From NCBI RefSeq assembly GCF_003977685.1, contig NZ_RYZH01000012.1, forward strand, positions 64,778 to 128,777: a stretch of 64,000 bases of DNA, given 5' to 3'. Of the stretch, positions 8,778 to 18,500 are shown one piece after another. Every line of letters starts with the position of its first letter. Position 1 is the stretch's first letter. The translations under genes and the position numbers were made by a program. Origin of the DNA: Tautonia sociabilis. GTDB taxonomy: Bacteria > Planctomycetota > Planctomycetia > Isosphaerales > Isosphaeraceae. The notes under the pieces were generated by a model. That model was not told where the DNA came from. It did not search any database and was given only the letters and a program-made list of their open reading frames with translations.

Positions 8778-10193
8778 ATGACCCGACTGGCGACCGCCCT
8801 CGCCCTGCTCGCCCTGATCCCGACCGCGGCCCACGCCGGCGCCGGGAAGGACGACCGCCCTCGGCCTCCCAGCATCGTCGTCTTCCTCGCCGACGACGTT
8901 TCCGCCGGCGATTTCGGCTGCTACGGCCACCCCACCATCCGCACGCCGAACATCGACGCCCTCGCCGCCGGCGGCCTCCGCTTCGACAACGCCTTCCTCA
9001 CCACCTCCTCGTGCAGCCCGACCCGCATCAGCGTACTCACCGGGAAGTACCCGCACGCCACCGGGGCCGAAGACCTGCACATGACGCTCCCCGATCATCA
9101 GGTGTTCGTCTCCTCGATGCTGAGGAGAGCCGGCTACCACACCGGCCACATGCTCAAGACCCACTACGGCCCCGCCGGCAATGCGCAGTTCGACTGGTAC
9201 GGCAAGGCCGTCGACCAGTTCCCCTGCTTCCTCGACGAGGCCGGCGACCGCCCCTTCTTCCTCTGGGTCGGCTTCACCGACGCCCATCGCCCGTACCAGG
9301 AAGGGGCCATCGCCAATCCCCACACCGCCGACGACGCCGTCGTTCCCCCCTTCCTCGCCGACACCCCCGAGACCCGGGCCGACCTCGCCCTCTACTACGA
9401 CGAGATCGCCCGCATGGACGGCGACATCGGCCGCATGGTCGCCGAGCTGAAAGCCCGAGGCCGCTTCGACGACACCCTCGTCATCTTCTTCGCCGACAAC
9501 GGCATGCCCTTCCCCCGAGCCAAGGGCACCCTCTACGACTCCGGCATCGCCACCCCACTGATCGCCTCCTGGCCCGATCGCATCCCCCCCGGCTCGACCC
9601 ACTCCGGCCTCGCCAGCGTCATCGACCTCGCCCCCACCTTCCTCGACATCGCCGGCCTCCGATCCCCCGCCGACCTGCAGGGCCGCAGCATGCTCCCCGT
9701 CCTCGACGACCCGGCCCTCCCCGGCCTCGACGCCGTCTTCAGCGAGCGCAACTGGCACAACTGCGACGAGCACATGCGCAGCATCCGAACCGAACAGTAC
9801 AAGCTCATCCGCAACGCCTACCTCGACCTCCCCCTCGGCAACCCCTCCGACGTCAGCAGTTGCCCCTCCTGGGACGCCCTCCTCGAACTGAAGGCCCGGG
9901 GCGCCCTTTCCCCCTCCCAGGCCCAGCTCTTCCAGGCTCCCCGCCCGCCGGTCGAGCTCTACGACGTCCAGGCCGACCCCGCCGAGTTCGTCAACCTCGC
10001 CTCCCTTCCCGAGTACGCCGCCGTCGTCGCCGAACTCTCCGGGCGCCTCGACGACTGGATCGCCGCGACCGGCGACTTCCCTCCCCGCTACCGCCGCCGA
10101 GCCGACAACTGCGACCGCCTCTCCGGCGAGAAGTTCACCTCCGAGATCGCCCCCATGACCGACCCCCTCCCTCCCGGCTTCGGCCGCCGCTGA
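8778..10193 (+). CDS. Exported sulfatase, heparan N-sulfatase-like
   Basis: A 471-aa sulfatase. Signal peptide 1-20 ends AHA-G. The sequence VVFLADDVSAGDFGCYG (34-50) contains the metal-binding Asp pair, and CSPTR is at 79-83. The motif is followed by ISVLTGKYPHATGA, and later segments (FFLWVGFTDAHRPY, ADNGMPFPRAKGTLYDSGIATPLI) match the sulfamidase/SGSH group, which cleaves N-sulfate from glucosamine. GAGGAGG is 7 nt before the ATG. Last sulfatase of the cluster, 70 bp before the dimethylformamidase-beta-like gene. Confidence 0.9.
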   Translation: MTRLATALALLALIPTAAHAGAGKDDRPRPPSIVVFLADDVSAGDFGCYGHPTIRTPNIDALAAGGLRFDNAFLTTSSCSPTRISVLTGKYPHATGAEDLHMTLPDHQVFVSSMLRRAGYHTGHMLKTHYGPAGNAQFDWYGKAVDQFPCFLDEAGDRPFFLWVGFTDAHRPYQEGAIANPHTADDAVVPPFLADTPETRADLALYYDEIARMDGDIGRMVAELKARGRFDDTLVIFFADNGMPFPRAKGTLYDSGIATPLIASWPDRIPPGSTHSGLASVIDLAPTFLDIAGLRSPADLQGRSMLPVLDDPALPGLDAVFSERNWHNCDEHMRSIRTEQYKLIRNAYLDLPLGNPSDVSSCPSWDALLELKARGALSPSQAQLFQAPRPPVELYDVQADPAEFVNLASLPEYAAVVAELSGRLDDWIAATGDFPPRYRRRADNCDRLSGEKFTSEIAPMTDPLPPGFGRR

Positions 10194-10263
10194 CCCAACC
10201 GACTGACCCGGCCGGCCGCCCCGATCGGCCGCTCCGCCTCTCCTCCCCGGAGCTCCCTCCCCC

Positions 10264-11871
10264 ATGCTCATCGGCTTCGTCAGCGACGAGCGCTACGTCG
10301 CCCTGCCCGGCGTCTCGCTCGAGTTCCTCGGCCCTTCCGGTTCCGTCTCCTCCCGGTCCCGGGCCGACGGCTCCGTCCACGCCGCCCTCGTGCCCGGCCC
10401 CTACGTCGTCACCCTCGCCGCCTCCGGCTTCGGCGCCAAGCGCGTCCTCCTGGACGTTCCCCCGGGCCGCCCCCACCACTTCCGCCTCCTGTCCGACCGG
10501 CTCCTGGGCTACGCCTGGCCGAAGTGGGTCCGCTCCGGCGAGGAGTCCGAGTTCCGCGTCCACGCTCCCGAGCCCTACCGCCTGGACCTCTGGCGGTACG
10601 GCCTCCAGGTCGAACACGTCCGCAACCTCGGCTGGCACGACGAGCACGGCCCCCGCGCCACCGCCCAGATCACCCCCGACGGCGACTACTCTCAGACGGG
10701 GGTCCGCTGGAACAGCGTCGGCTACCCGAGCCGGGTCCACCGGCAATTCGTCGCCGGGCCCGAGCGGTCGGGGCTCTATTACTTCCTCGCGAGCACGCGA
10801 TCGGGGCTCCGATTCGGGTTCCCCTGGGTCGTCGCCCCGGCCCGGCCGACGGCGCCGGTCGCCTACCTCGCCGGCACAATCACCTGGAACGCCTACAACA
10901 ACTTCGGCGGCCGGAGCAACTACATCAGCCCCGACCGGCTCCCCTCCGAGCCCACCGTCAACGCCCGCCAGGAACTCCGCCGCTACACCGACCCGAACTT
11001 CGTCACCTACGACGCCGACTCCTACGCCCCGCTCTCCTTCGACCGCCCCGACCCGAACACCGACATTGATCCCGACGAGCGGGCGACCGACCCCATCCAG
11101 GGCCGCGCCGCGTGCCACCTCGCCCCGGCCGAGTGGCGAATCCTCGCCTGGCTCGAACGGGAGGGGGTTCCCCACGACGTCTACGCCGAGAACCAGCTCC
11201 ACGACGGCACCCTCGACCTCGACTCCTACCGCGTCCTCGTCCTCGGCCCCCACCCCGAGTACTGGACGAAGGTCATGTATGATCGCGTGAACGACTGGGT
11301 CGAGCACCGAGGAGGCCGGCTCCTCTACCTCGGCGGCAACGGGATCGACTGCGAGGTCTCGCTGCCGACCCCCGACGCGATGATCGTCCACAACGGCCGG
11401 GAATCCCTCGTCTACCCCCAGGGTTTCGAGAGCCGGTTCCACCGGAGCACCGGCGTCTCCCAGGCCGAGCTGCTCGGCGTCGCCTTCTCCTACGCCGGCA
11501 TCATGACCGCCGCCCCCTTCCGAGTGCTCGACGCCCGCCACTGGGCCTTCGCCGGCACCGGGCTGCAGGACGGCGACCGCTTCGGCACCCGCAGCCTGCA
11601 CATGCGCTGCGAAGGCGGAGCCTCCGGCCACGAAACCGACAAGGTTACGCCCCATTCTCCTCCCGACGTCGTCGTGCTCGCCCGAGGCGAGAACCCTGAC
11701 GAGGGCGGAGCCCATCTCGCTCTGCGAGCCACTGCCTCCGGCGGCGCCGTCTTCGCCGCCGGCTCGATCACCTTCCCGGCGTGCCTGCTCGTCGACGAAA
11801 CCGTCTCGACGCTGACCGCCAACATCCTCCGCCGGTTCCTCGACGAGGGGCCGGTCTCGACCCGACCGTAA
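10264..11871 (+). CDS. N,N-dimethylformamidase beta-subunit-like protein (cytoplasmic form)
   Basis: A 535-aa protein without signal peptide. Residues 1-75 look like a beta-sandwich of carboxypeptidase-regulatory type. The remainder is the conserved large-subunit domain of N,N-dimethylformamidase: ITWNAYNNFGG (206-216), LGPHPEYW (327-334) and LLYLGGNGI (353-361). In the characterised enzyme this domain carries a mononuclear iron bound by Tyr and Glu and hydrolyses a formamide; I cannot assign the ligands here residue by residue. It lies between the fourth sulfatase and an enolase-superfamily gene (11 bp gap), so an amide or N-formyl product of glycan breakdown is a possible substrate. That substrate is inference. 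Confidence 0.75.
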   Translation: MLIGFVSDERYVALPGVSLEFLGPSGSVSSRSRADGSVHAALVPGPYVVTLAASGFGAKRVLLDVPPGRPHHFRLLSDRLLGYAWPKWVRSGEESEFRVHAPEPYRLDLWRYGLQVEHVRNLGWHDEHGPRATAQITPDGDYSQTGVRWNSVGYPSRVHRQFVAGPERSGLYYFLASTRSGLRFGFPWVVAPARPTAPVAYLAGTITWNAYNNFGGRSNYISPDRLPSEPTVNARQELRRYTDPNFVTYDADSYAPLSFDRPDPNTDIDPDERATDPIQGRAACHLAPAEWRILAWLEREGVPHDVYAENQLHDGTLDLDSYRVLVLGPHPEYWTKVMYDRVNDWVEHRGGRLLYLGGNGIDCEVSLPTPDAMIVHNGRESLVYPQGFESRFHRSTGVSQAELLGVAFSYAGIMTAAPFRVLDARHWAFAGTGLQDGDRFGTRSLHMRCEGGASGHETDKVTPHSPPDVVVLARGENPDEGGAHLALRATASGGAVFAAGSITFPACLLVDETVSTLTANILRRFLDEGPVSTRP

Positions 11872-11882
11872 CGGACCCTCGC

Positions 11883-12998
11883 ATGAAGATCGCCCGCCTC
11901 GAAGCCATCCCCGTCTCCGTCCCCCTCAAGGCCGGCCTCACCACCCGAACGGCCCACGGCGACCACGTCACCTCCGACTACGCGATCGTCCGCGTCCACT
12001 CGGATGACGGCCTGGTCGGTCTCGGCGAGGCCACCGTCTCCGCCATCTGGAGCGGCGAGACGAACCGATCGACCGTCTTCGCCGTCGAGCAAGTGCTGGC
12101 CCCCGCGCTTGTCGGCCAGGATCCGACCCGGATCCACGCCTGCCGATTCGCGATGGACCGCGCCCTGAAGAACAATCCCTTCACCAAGGCCGCCGTCGAA
12201 ATGGCCCTGTGGGACCTTTTCGGCAAGTCGCTCGGGGTCCCCGTCCATCAGCTGCTCGGCGGGAAGCTCCGCGACCGCATCCGCACCAAGATGATGATCG
12301 GAGCCTTCGACCCTCCCCAGGCGGTCGCCCTCGCCGAACGCTTCCTCGGCTGGGGAGTCACCTGCCTGAAGGTCAAGGTCGGCCTCGACCCCGACGGCGA
12401 CGTCTCCCGGGTCCGGGCCGTCCGAGAGGCCGCCGGCCCGGACCTACCCATCACCGTCGACGCCAACTGCGGCTGGGACGTCCCCGCCGCCCGCTCCGCC
12501 CTGGAACGCCTCCGCCCCTTCAACCTGCTCGTCGCCGAGCAACCGCTGATGCCCGGCCTCGACGACGCCACCCGGGATCTCCGCCGCATCGGCCTGGCCA
12601 TCATGGCGGATGAGAGCGTCTGGACCGCCGCCGACGCCCTCCGCGTCTGCTCCGCCCGAGCCGCCGACGTCATCAGCCTCTACCCCGGCAAGAACGGCGG
12701 CCTGCTCGCCTCGCTGGAGGTCGCCCACGTCGCCGCCGCCGCCGGCCTGCCCTGCCACATGGGCAGCAACCTGGAGCTCGGCATCGCCAGCGCCGCCATG
12801 CTCCACCTCGCCGCCGCTTGCCCCAACATCCAGAGCGACCGCTTCCCCGCCGACATCCTCGGCCCCAACTACCACGAGGCCGACCTGCTCACCACCCCCC
12901 TCGACCTCCGCGCCGACTCCGCCCTCGTCCCCGACGCCCCCGGCCTCGGCGTCGAGCTGGACGAGGAGCAACTGAAACGCTTCCGCGCCGATCGCTGA
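11883..12998 (+). CDS. Enolase-superfamily enzyme, muconate-lactonizing subgroup
   Basis: A 371-aa mandelate racemase/muconate lactonizing enzyme homologue. Catalytic layout by eye: K163-x-K165 (KVK), metal ligands D193 (VDANCGW), E219 (AEQP) and D243 (ADES), and a second acid/base K270 in YPGKNGG. This is the muconate cycloisomerase/dipeptide epimerase arrangement, not the His-Asp dyad of mandelate racemase. It abstracts an alpha-proton of a carboxylate; candidate reactions are cycloisomerisation, racemisation or dehydration. ATG 11883 is preferred over upstream starts because the fold begins at MKIARLEAIPV. It follows the dimethylformamidase-like gene by 11 bp and converges with the next operon. 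Confidence 0.85.
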   Translation: MKIARLEAIPVSVPLKAGLTTRTAHGDHVTSDYAIVRVHSDDGLVGLGEATVSAIWSGETNRSTVFAVEQVLAPALVGQDPTRIHACRFAMDRALKNNPFTKAAVEMALWDLFGKSLGVPVHQLLGGKLRDRIRTKMMIGAFDPPQAVALAERFLGWGVTCLKVKVGLDPDGDVSRVRAVREAAGPDLPITVDANCGWDVPAARSALERLRPFNLLVAEQPLMPGLDDATRDLRRIGLAIMADESVWTAADALRVCSARAADVISLYPGKNGGLLASLEVAHVAAAAGLPCHMGSNLELGIASAAMLHLAAACPNIQSDRFPADILGPNYHEADLLTTPLDLRADSALVPDAPGLGVELDEEQLKRFRADR

Positions 12999-13046
12999 CC
13001 CCTCGCCCGACCCCTTGGGGCAACGATCGTCCCGGAGCCAAGGCGG

Positions 13047-14000
13047 TCAGCCGATGCGGGCAAAGGCCCTCCTCATCGCCTCGGCGACCGCCTCGATCGC
13101 TTCCTCGTCGTCCATCGCGTTGAGCGTCGCGTTGAACGGCTCGGCCCGGACGGGCCCGTCGTAGCCGATCGCCACCAGGGCCTCCAAGAACGCCTCCACG
13201 TCAATCACTCCCGTGCTGGCAGGCAATTCTCTTTGATTATCGATCTGCTCATCCACCGGGATCCCGGCCGGCGCGTCGTTCAAATCACAGGCGACCACAT
13301 CCTCATTCGAGAGCGAGCGGATCTCATCGGCCGACTCTCCCGCGGTGTACCAGTGCCAGCTATCGAGGACCAGCCCCACGTTCTCGCGGTCGATCGCGGC
13401 GATCAGCTCCCTCGCCTCGGCCATCGTATGAACGAACGGGTAGCGGCCCGAGGACCACAGCGTCTTCGGCCCCACGTATTCGAGCCCGAACCGAAGGCCC
13501 CGATCCCCCAGCACCGAGGCCACCTCGCGCAGCCTCCGCACATGCTGCTTGAAGTTGGCCAGATACGTCAATTCGTCGCTCCGGGGCATCAGCCAGGTCC
13601 CCACCCGGGTCACGCCCGCACGTCTTAGGACGTCAGCGAACCCGGGAAGCGCCGCCATGCCCTCGCGGAACGCCTCGTCGTCCTTCCGGAAGTCGACCGG
13701 CAATCCCGAGGCGCCGAACACCAGGCCGTGCTCCCGCATGTGCTCGATCAGCGCGGCCATCCCCTCGTCGTCCAGCGACCCGAGGTCGCCCGCGTCCGGC
13801 GCCACCGACTCGAACCCCGCCCTCGAGGCCAGCTCGACCAGCCGGGGGAACGGCAGGTCGACCCCGACCATCCCGGGAACCAGATCCATCGTGAACGTCC
13901 GCCCTCCCTGCGGCGAGGGAGCGGCCACGCCCGGGACCCGGCCGGCCAGGGCCGATGCTCCCGAGGCGGCGGCGAGGAACTCGCGGCGACGCATCATCAT
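13047..14000 (-). CDS. Tat-exported TIM-barrel sugar isomerase/epimerase-like protein
   Basis: A 317-aa xylose-isomerase-like TIM barrel (AP endonuclease 2 family). The N-terminus MMMRRREFLAAAS carries the twin-arginine RRxFL signature. Metal-binding positions of the family are visible in FGLEYVG (Glu), LVLDSWHW (Asp, His) and RAEPF (Glu). Planctomycetes have many such exported paralogues of unknown substrate. The first ATG overlaps the stop of the upstream gene as ATGA (13997-14000), so translation is coupled; two more in-frame ATGs follow immediately. Confidence 0.85.
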   Translation of the reverse strand: MMMRRREFLAAASGASALAGRVPGVAAPSPQGGRTFTMDLVPGMVGVDLPFPRLVELASRAGFESVAPDAGDLGSLDDEGMAALIEHMREHGLVFGASGLPVDFRKDDEAFREGMAALPGFADVLRRAGVTRVGTWLMPRSDELTYLANFKQHVRRLREVASVLGDRGLRFGLEYVGPKTLWSSGRYPFVHTMAEARELIAAIDRENVGLVLDSWHWYTAGESADEIRSLSNEDVVACDLNDAPAGIPVDEQIDNQRELPASTGVIDVEAFLEALVAIGYDGPVRAEPFNATLNAMDDEEAIEAVAEAMRRAFARIG

Positions 14001-15505
14001 TGATCTTCCTCCGGTTCGGGATCGCCGATCGCCCGGTCGAGCAGATTCTTCGTGATGCGCTGCACCCTCGGGTCCGGCCCGTGCGGCCGGCTCCAGTGCG
14101 ACCACGGCAAGACATGCCCCGGCGGCGTCGAGAGCCCCTGGGCCCAGAAGATCGTCGCCGCGTTGAAGACGAAGTTTCCGTTCGGGCCGGGATAGATCGT
14201 CGCCGTCCAGCGCTGGGGCCTCACGCCGCCGACCCACGCCGTCCCCCTGGCCACCACTTCCAGGCCCGGGATGTCGGCCGGATCCCCGTGATATTCCCAG
14301 CCGACCAGGCCCGGGATACGGTCGCCGGCCTTCACGCCGGTTCCCTCGAAGATCCAGTGGTCCGGCCTTGTGATCACCCAGTCGCCACCGCCGTTGACGG
14401 GCTCCACGTTGCGAGCGCCGATTAGCAGCCCTTCATCCGGCCCGCGCTCGGGGAAGGGGCCGTGGTCCCGTTCCCGGTTGACGGCGTAGTCGTTCTCGGC
14501 CCCGTATGGCCCTCCCCGGAAGAAGATCCGGTTCGGCCTCCCGTCTGAGCTGGGGGAGTACGGCGACACCCAACACACGCTGTTCCCCGACAGGAACAGC
14601 AGGTCCACTCCCGCGTCCCGCATCGCCGACACGCTGCGGAACTGGCGGATATCCCAGTACTCGTCGTGGCCGACGCTGATGAACGCCTTGCACTTCAGTC
14701 CCCGATCGGGCGAGAGCATGTCGCTGTTCGAGCAGTACGACACGTCGTACCCCTGCTGCTCCAGCCAGTACGCCAGCGGGAATTCCAGCGGCAGGAACTC
14801 CCCTGAGCCGAACGTGAGCGGGTCGTTCACCACGCCCTCGTACTGCGCCTCCCTGCCGTAAGGCCGGTCGAAGCTCACCGCCGCCCACGGGCCCTGCGTT
14901 CCCTTCGGATGCGTATACACGGAATCGTCATTCGGCCAGCGGTTGTACGCCTGCCACGTGTTGTCCGAGCACTGAAAGAGGATGTCCGCCGGCCGGTCGT
15001 CCCGGACGATGAACACCACGTAGCTCTGCCAGTACGGCTCGTCCTCGTCTCCGGGCACGGTCGTCAGCCGGCCGAGGTAGACGCCGCTGACCCAGTCGTC
15101 GGGGATCGTCAGCGTCGTCGACGGCGTCCAGTCGCATTCGTGCAAATTCTTCTCGCCCGGTGTCGGGACGGGCTGGGCCTTGCCCGGCAGCGGGCCGATC
15201 GTCGTCATCAGCCGGGCGCCGAGCCCGTCGTAGTAGCCCATCCGGAAGATCTCGATCGTGAATGGCCGAGGAGGGTCGGTCGAGACCATCAGGTCGATCG
15301 ATTCTCCCGCCGCCACGCTCTGCTTCGAGCAGTATCCCTCGATCCAGGGGGACCGGAAGCCGTCGCCGTCGGGCCGGACCCGAGTGAGCTGCCAGTCCAA
15401 GGTGCCGGGCCGGGCGTTCTCCTCTTGGATCACCGACCCGCCCTCGGCCGGGGCCGGGGCCACGGCCAGCAACAGCCCCGCGACCATCATCGTCGACATG
15501 CTCAT
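13997..15505 (-). CDS. Exported N,N-dimethylformamidase beta-subunit-like protein
   Basis: A 502-aa paralogue of the product at 10264-11871, with a signal peptide (residues 1-20). Matching landmarks are DNTWQAYNRW (181-190), SVGHDEYW (277-284) and LLFLSGNSVCW. After the signal peptide it has an N-terminal beta domain (FTIEIFRMGYYDG) typical of longer family members. Its ATG lies 1 nt after the stop of the upstream haem protein, and its stop overlaps the next start, so the three genes form one coupled operon. No small DMFase subunit gene is nearby. The reaction is likely amide or formamide hydrolysis, but that is family inference. Confidence 0.8.
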   Translation of the reverse strand: MSMSTMMVAGLLLAVAPAPAEGGSVIQEENARPGTLDWQLTRVRPDGDGFRSPWIEGYCSKQSVAAGESIDLMVSTDPPRPFTIEIFRMGYYDGLGARLMTTIGPLPGKAQPVPTPGEKNLHECDWTPSTTLTIPDDWVSGVYLGRLTTVPGDEDEPYWQSYVVFIVRDDRPADILFQCSDNTWQAYNRWPNDDSVYTHPKGTQGPWAAVSFDRPYGREAQYEGVVNDPLTFGSGEFLPLEFPLAYWLEQQGYDVSYCSNSDMLSPDRGLKCKAFISVGHDEYWDIRQFRSVSAMRDAGVDLLFLSGNSVCWVSPYSPSSDGRPNRIFFRGGPYGAENDYAVNRERDHGPFPERGPDEGLLIGARNVEPVNGGGDWVITRPDHWIFEGTGVKAGDRIPGLVGWEYHGDPADIPGLEVVARGTAWVGGVRPQRWTATIYPGPNGNFVFNAATIFWAQGLSTPPGHVLPWSHWSRPHGPDPRVQRITKNLLDRAIGDPEPEEDQ

Positions 15506-15506
15506 C

Positions 15507-18500
15507 TCAACGTCCCTCTCCCTTGGTCTCTTCCCCGACCGGCACCAGCTCGACCGCCTTCAGGTCCATCAGCGGCGCCCGGTGCTGACCGTCCATCCGG
15601 ACTTCCAGCCGGTGCCGACCCGGCCCGAGCGAGACGGTGCCGACTGTGTCCGTCCGGTAATCGTCCCAGGTCCCCGTTCCGGGCACGGTGCCCGAGATCC
15701 GGTCGGCGCCGACCTCGATCGCGAACGGCCCGCCGCTCGCCTCGTCCTGGCAGGCCCATTCCACCCGGACCTCGAACCGCCCGCCTCGCGCCGCCTCGAA
15801 GGTCCACGCCGCCCGGTCGTCGGGACGGAGCCACCAGCCGAGGTTCTCGTGCGTCGGCTCGAACGTCAGGCGATTCCCGAAGATCTCCGCCAAGGCCGCC
15901 GGCAGCCGGATCGCGCCGTCGGGCGACGGCTTGACCAGCTCCGGCCGGTTTCCCGGCACCTCCTTCGGCCGGAGCCCTAGCTCTCGGAGGAAGGCGATCA
16001 GGTGGGCGAGTTCCTGCGCGGAGATGTCCTGTTCCAATCCTTCCGGCATCAGCGACTTGCCCGACCCGGCGATCTCCTCGATCTCCGACCGCAGCAAGAC
16101 GTCCCGCTCTCCCCCTTGCCGGAGCAGGGCGACGGCGTTCGACGTCTCCTCGGCGATCAGCCCCGTCACCACTCGCCCGTCCACCGTGGCGGCGGTATAC
16201 GAGGCATACTTCGCCTCGACGGCCCGATTCGGGTCCAGGATCGCGACGAGCAGCGCTTCGGGAGAGCGGTCCGACAGGCTCGCCAGGTCCGGCCCCACGT
16301 CGAACCCCTCCCCCTCGAGCCGGTGGCACGGGGCGCACGACTTCGAGAACACGGCCCGCCCCGCCTTGGGGTCGCCGCCGAGCGCCAGGGCCGATCGGAG
16401 CCTCGCCACCACCTCGGCCCGCTCTCCTCCCGTCTTCCCGAACAGCGCCGCCGCCCGATCTCGGGCCGGGGCGTCCCGGCTTCCCAGCAGCCGCTCCCGA
16501 TGCGACGGCCCCACCTCCGACGCCGGCACCTTCCCCCCTTCGATCGCGTCGAGCAAGGCGTCCCGCCAGGAGTCCCGAGTCAGCAGCGTGTCCAGGATCG
16601 CGAGCCGGAGTGCCGGGCCGTGCCCTCGCCAGCCGTCGAGCAGCAGCGCCGGCACGCGGTCATCCCCCAGCCGGGAGATCGCGGCCACCGCCTCCCGCTG
16701 GACCGACGACGCCTCCTGAGGCCGAAGCAGCTGGGCCAGCACCCCCGAGTCCCGGCCGGCTCCTCCCGGCTCCCGGCCCAGCAGCCGCACGGCCGCCGCC
16801 CGAGCCTCCTCGTCGCGTTCCTCGTCTCCGGCGATCTCCCGGGCGGCCTCGAAGAACGGCGAGAGCCGAGCCGACAGGGCTCGGAGTCCCGGATCGGCGT
16901 CGGCCTCGACCCAGCGATCGACCGGAACCCCCGCTCGGGCCGCCTCGTCGAGCAGCGCGGCCACGGCCGACAGCCGGGCCGGGCCCGCATCCTCCGCCGA
17001 GCCGATCGCCGCCAGCACCTCTCGGACGATCCCCGACACCGCCTCCGGTCCGCTCCCCGACACCGCCGAGGCGAACAGCGGCGCAATCATTTCCTCGGCC
17101 GTCGACGCGTCAATCCTGTCTCCCCCCAGCAGCGAAGCCAGCAGCGCCGAGGCGTGGGGCCTCGCCGAGCTGAGCACCGCCGCCCGCATCCAGGGGTCGT
17201 CCCCGTCGGCCTTCGCGATCGTTGCCAGCGCCTCGGCCGCCCTCGGGTCCGGCCAGTCTCCCATCGCCAGCGCCGAGGCGAACCGCACGCGAGGCTCCGG
17301 GTCCTCCGCCCCGGCCCGCATCAGCCCCCCGGCCTCGGCGTCTTCCGGCAGCAGCGAGCGGCCCGCCAGGATCGCCGCCCGACGGACCTCCGGATGCTCA
17401 TCCTCCAATCCGACGCGCACCGCCTCCGCGTCCAGCCCCCCCAGGCAGGCCAGCGTCCACAACGCCTGCACCCGGGCCTCCGGATACCCGGACGACGCCG
17501 CCAGCCCGCGCAGCGGGACGATGGCCGACGGATCCGGCTCGTGGATCAACAATCGCTGGCACGTATCCCTCACCCACCCGTTTGGGCTGTCCATCGCCGC
17601 GACCAGGCCCGGCCCGTCGAGCCCGTCCAGCCGGGGGATCCCCCTCGGGCGGCTCCCCGACGGCACGACCCGATAGATCCTCCCCCGATCCGACCCGGCC
17701 CTCAGATCAATCCGAGCCTCCCAATCGTCCGGGATCCACTCCGGGTGCTCGATCACCGCCCGGTTCATATCCGCCACCCACAGCGCCCCGTCGGGGCCGG
17801 TGCGCACCGACACCGGCCGGAACCAATGCTCGGTCGACGCGAGAAATTCCGAAGTCTCCTCCCCCTCCGCCCGACGGCCGGCATACGAGGCGCCGTCCGG
17901 CCTGAGCACCATCCGATGGACGAGATTATGAACCGGCTCGCAGATGAACAGATTGGATCGAAAGGACGATCCCAGCAACTCGTCCCGGTACGGGCTCGGG
18001 CTGCACGCGGATGTGGCCCGGTTGGCGGCGCCGGGGTCGTTGAAGCGAGCGACCGTACGGCTGGCGGGATACAACGCGGTGTCGGGCTCCAGCAATTGAA
18101 GAACCCCCGAGGCCGCGAACGACGGATTCCTCCTCAGGTCCTCGTCGGCGAGCACAACATGCCACGCCCAGACCGAGTTGTTGTTGAGGAACCAGTCCCC
18201 CCAGTCGTCCCGAAGCCGGCCGTACTGCGACCGTCCGCTCGCCGGCTCGATCTCCCCCGAGTCCGGCCTTAGCCTCAGATCGCGGCCTCTCACTTCCACC
18301 GAGTCCCCCGATCTCGTCGAGCGCACCCGGCCCCCGTCGGCGTCGGCCGCGTAGACCCAGCCGTCCAGCCCCAGGGAGAACCCGTTGAGCCGGTGTTGCG
18401 GGTTCGCCTCGGCGAATCCGGAGTACAGCACCTCGCGCCGGTCGCACCGGCCATCGCCGTCCGAGTCCTCGGCGTACAGGATCTCCGGCGCCGAGGAGAT

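Noticed and set aside
7113-10271. A 1052-codon open frame on the minus strand across three sulfatases
   Set aside because: Composition is Gly/Glu/Val-rich shadow coding of the plus-strand sulfatases, no domain is recognisable, and all three plus frames carry clear catalytic motifs.
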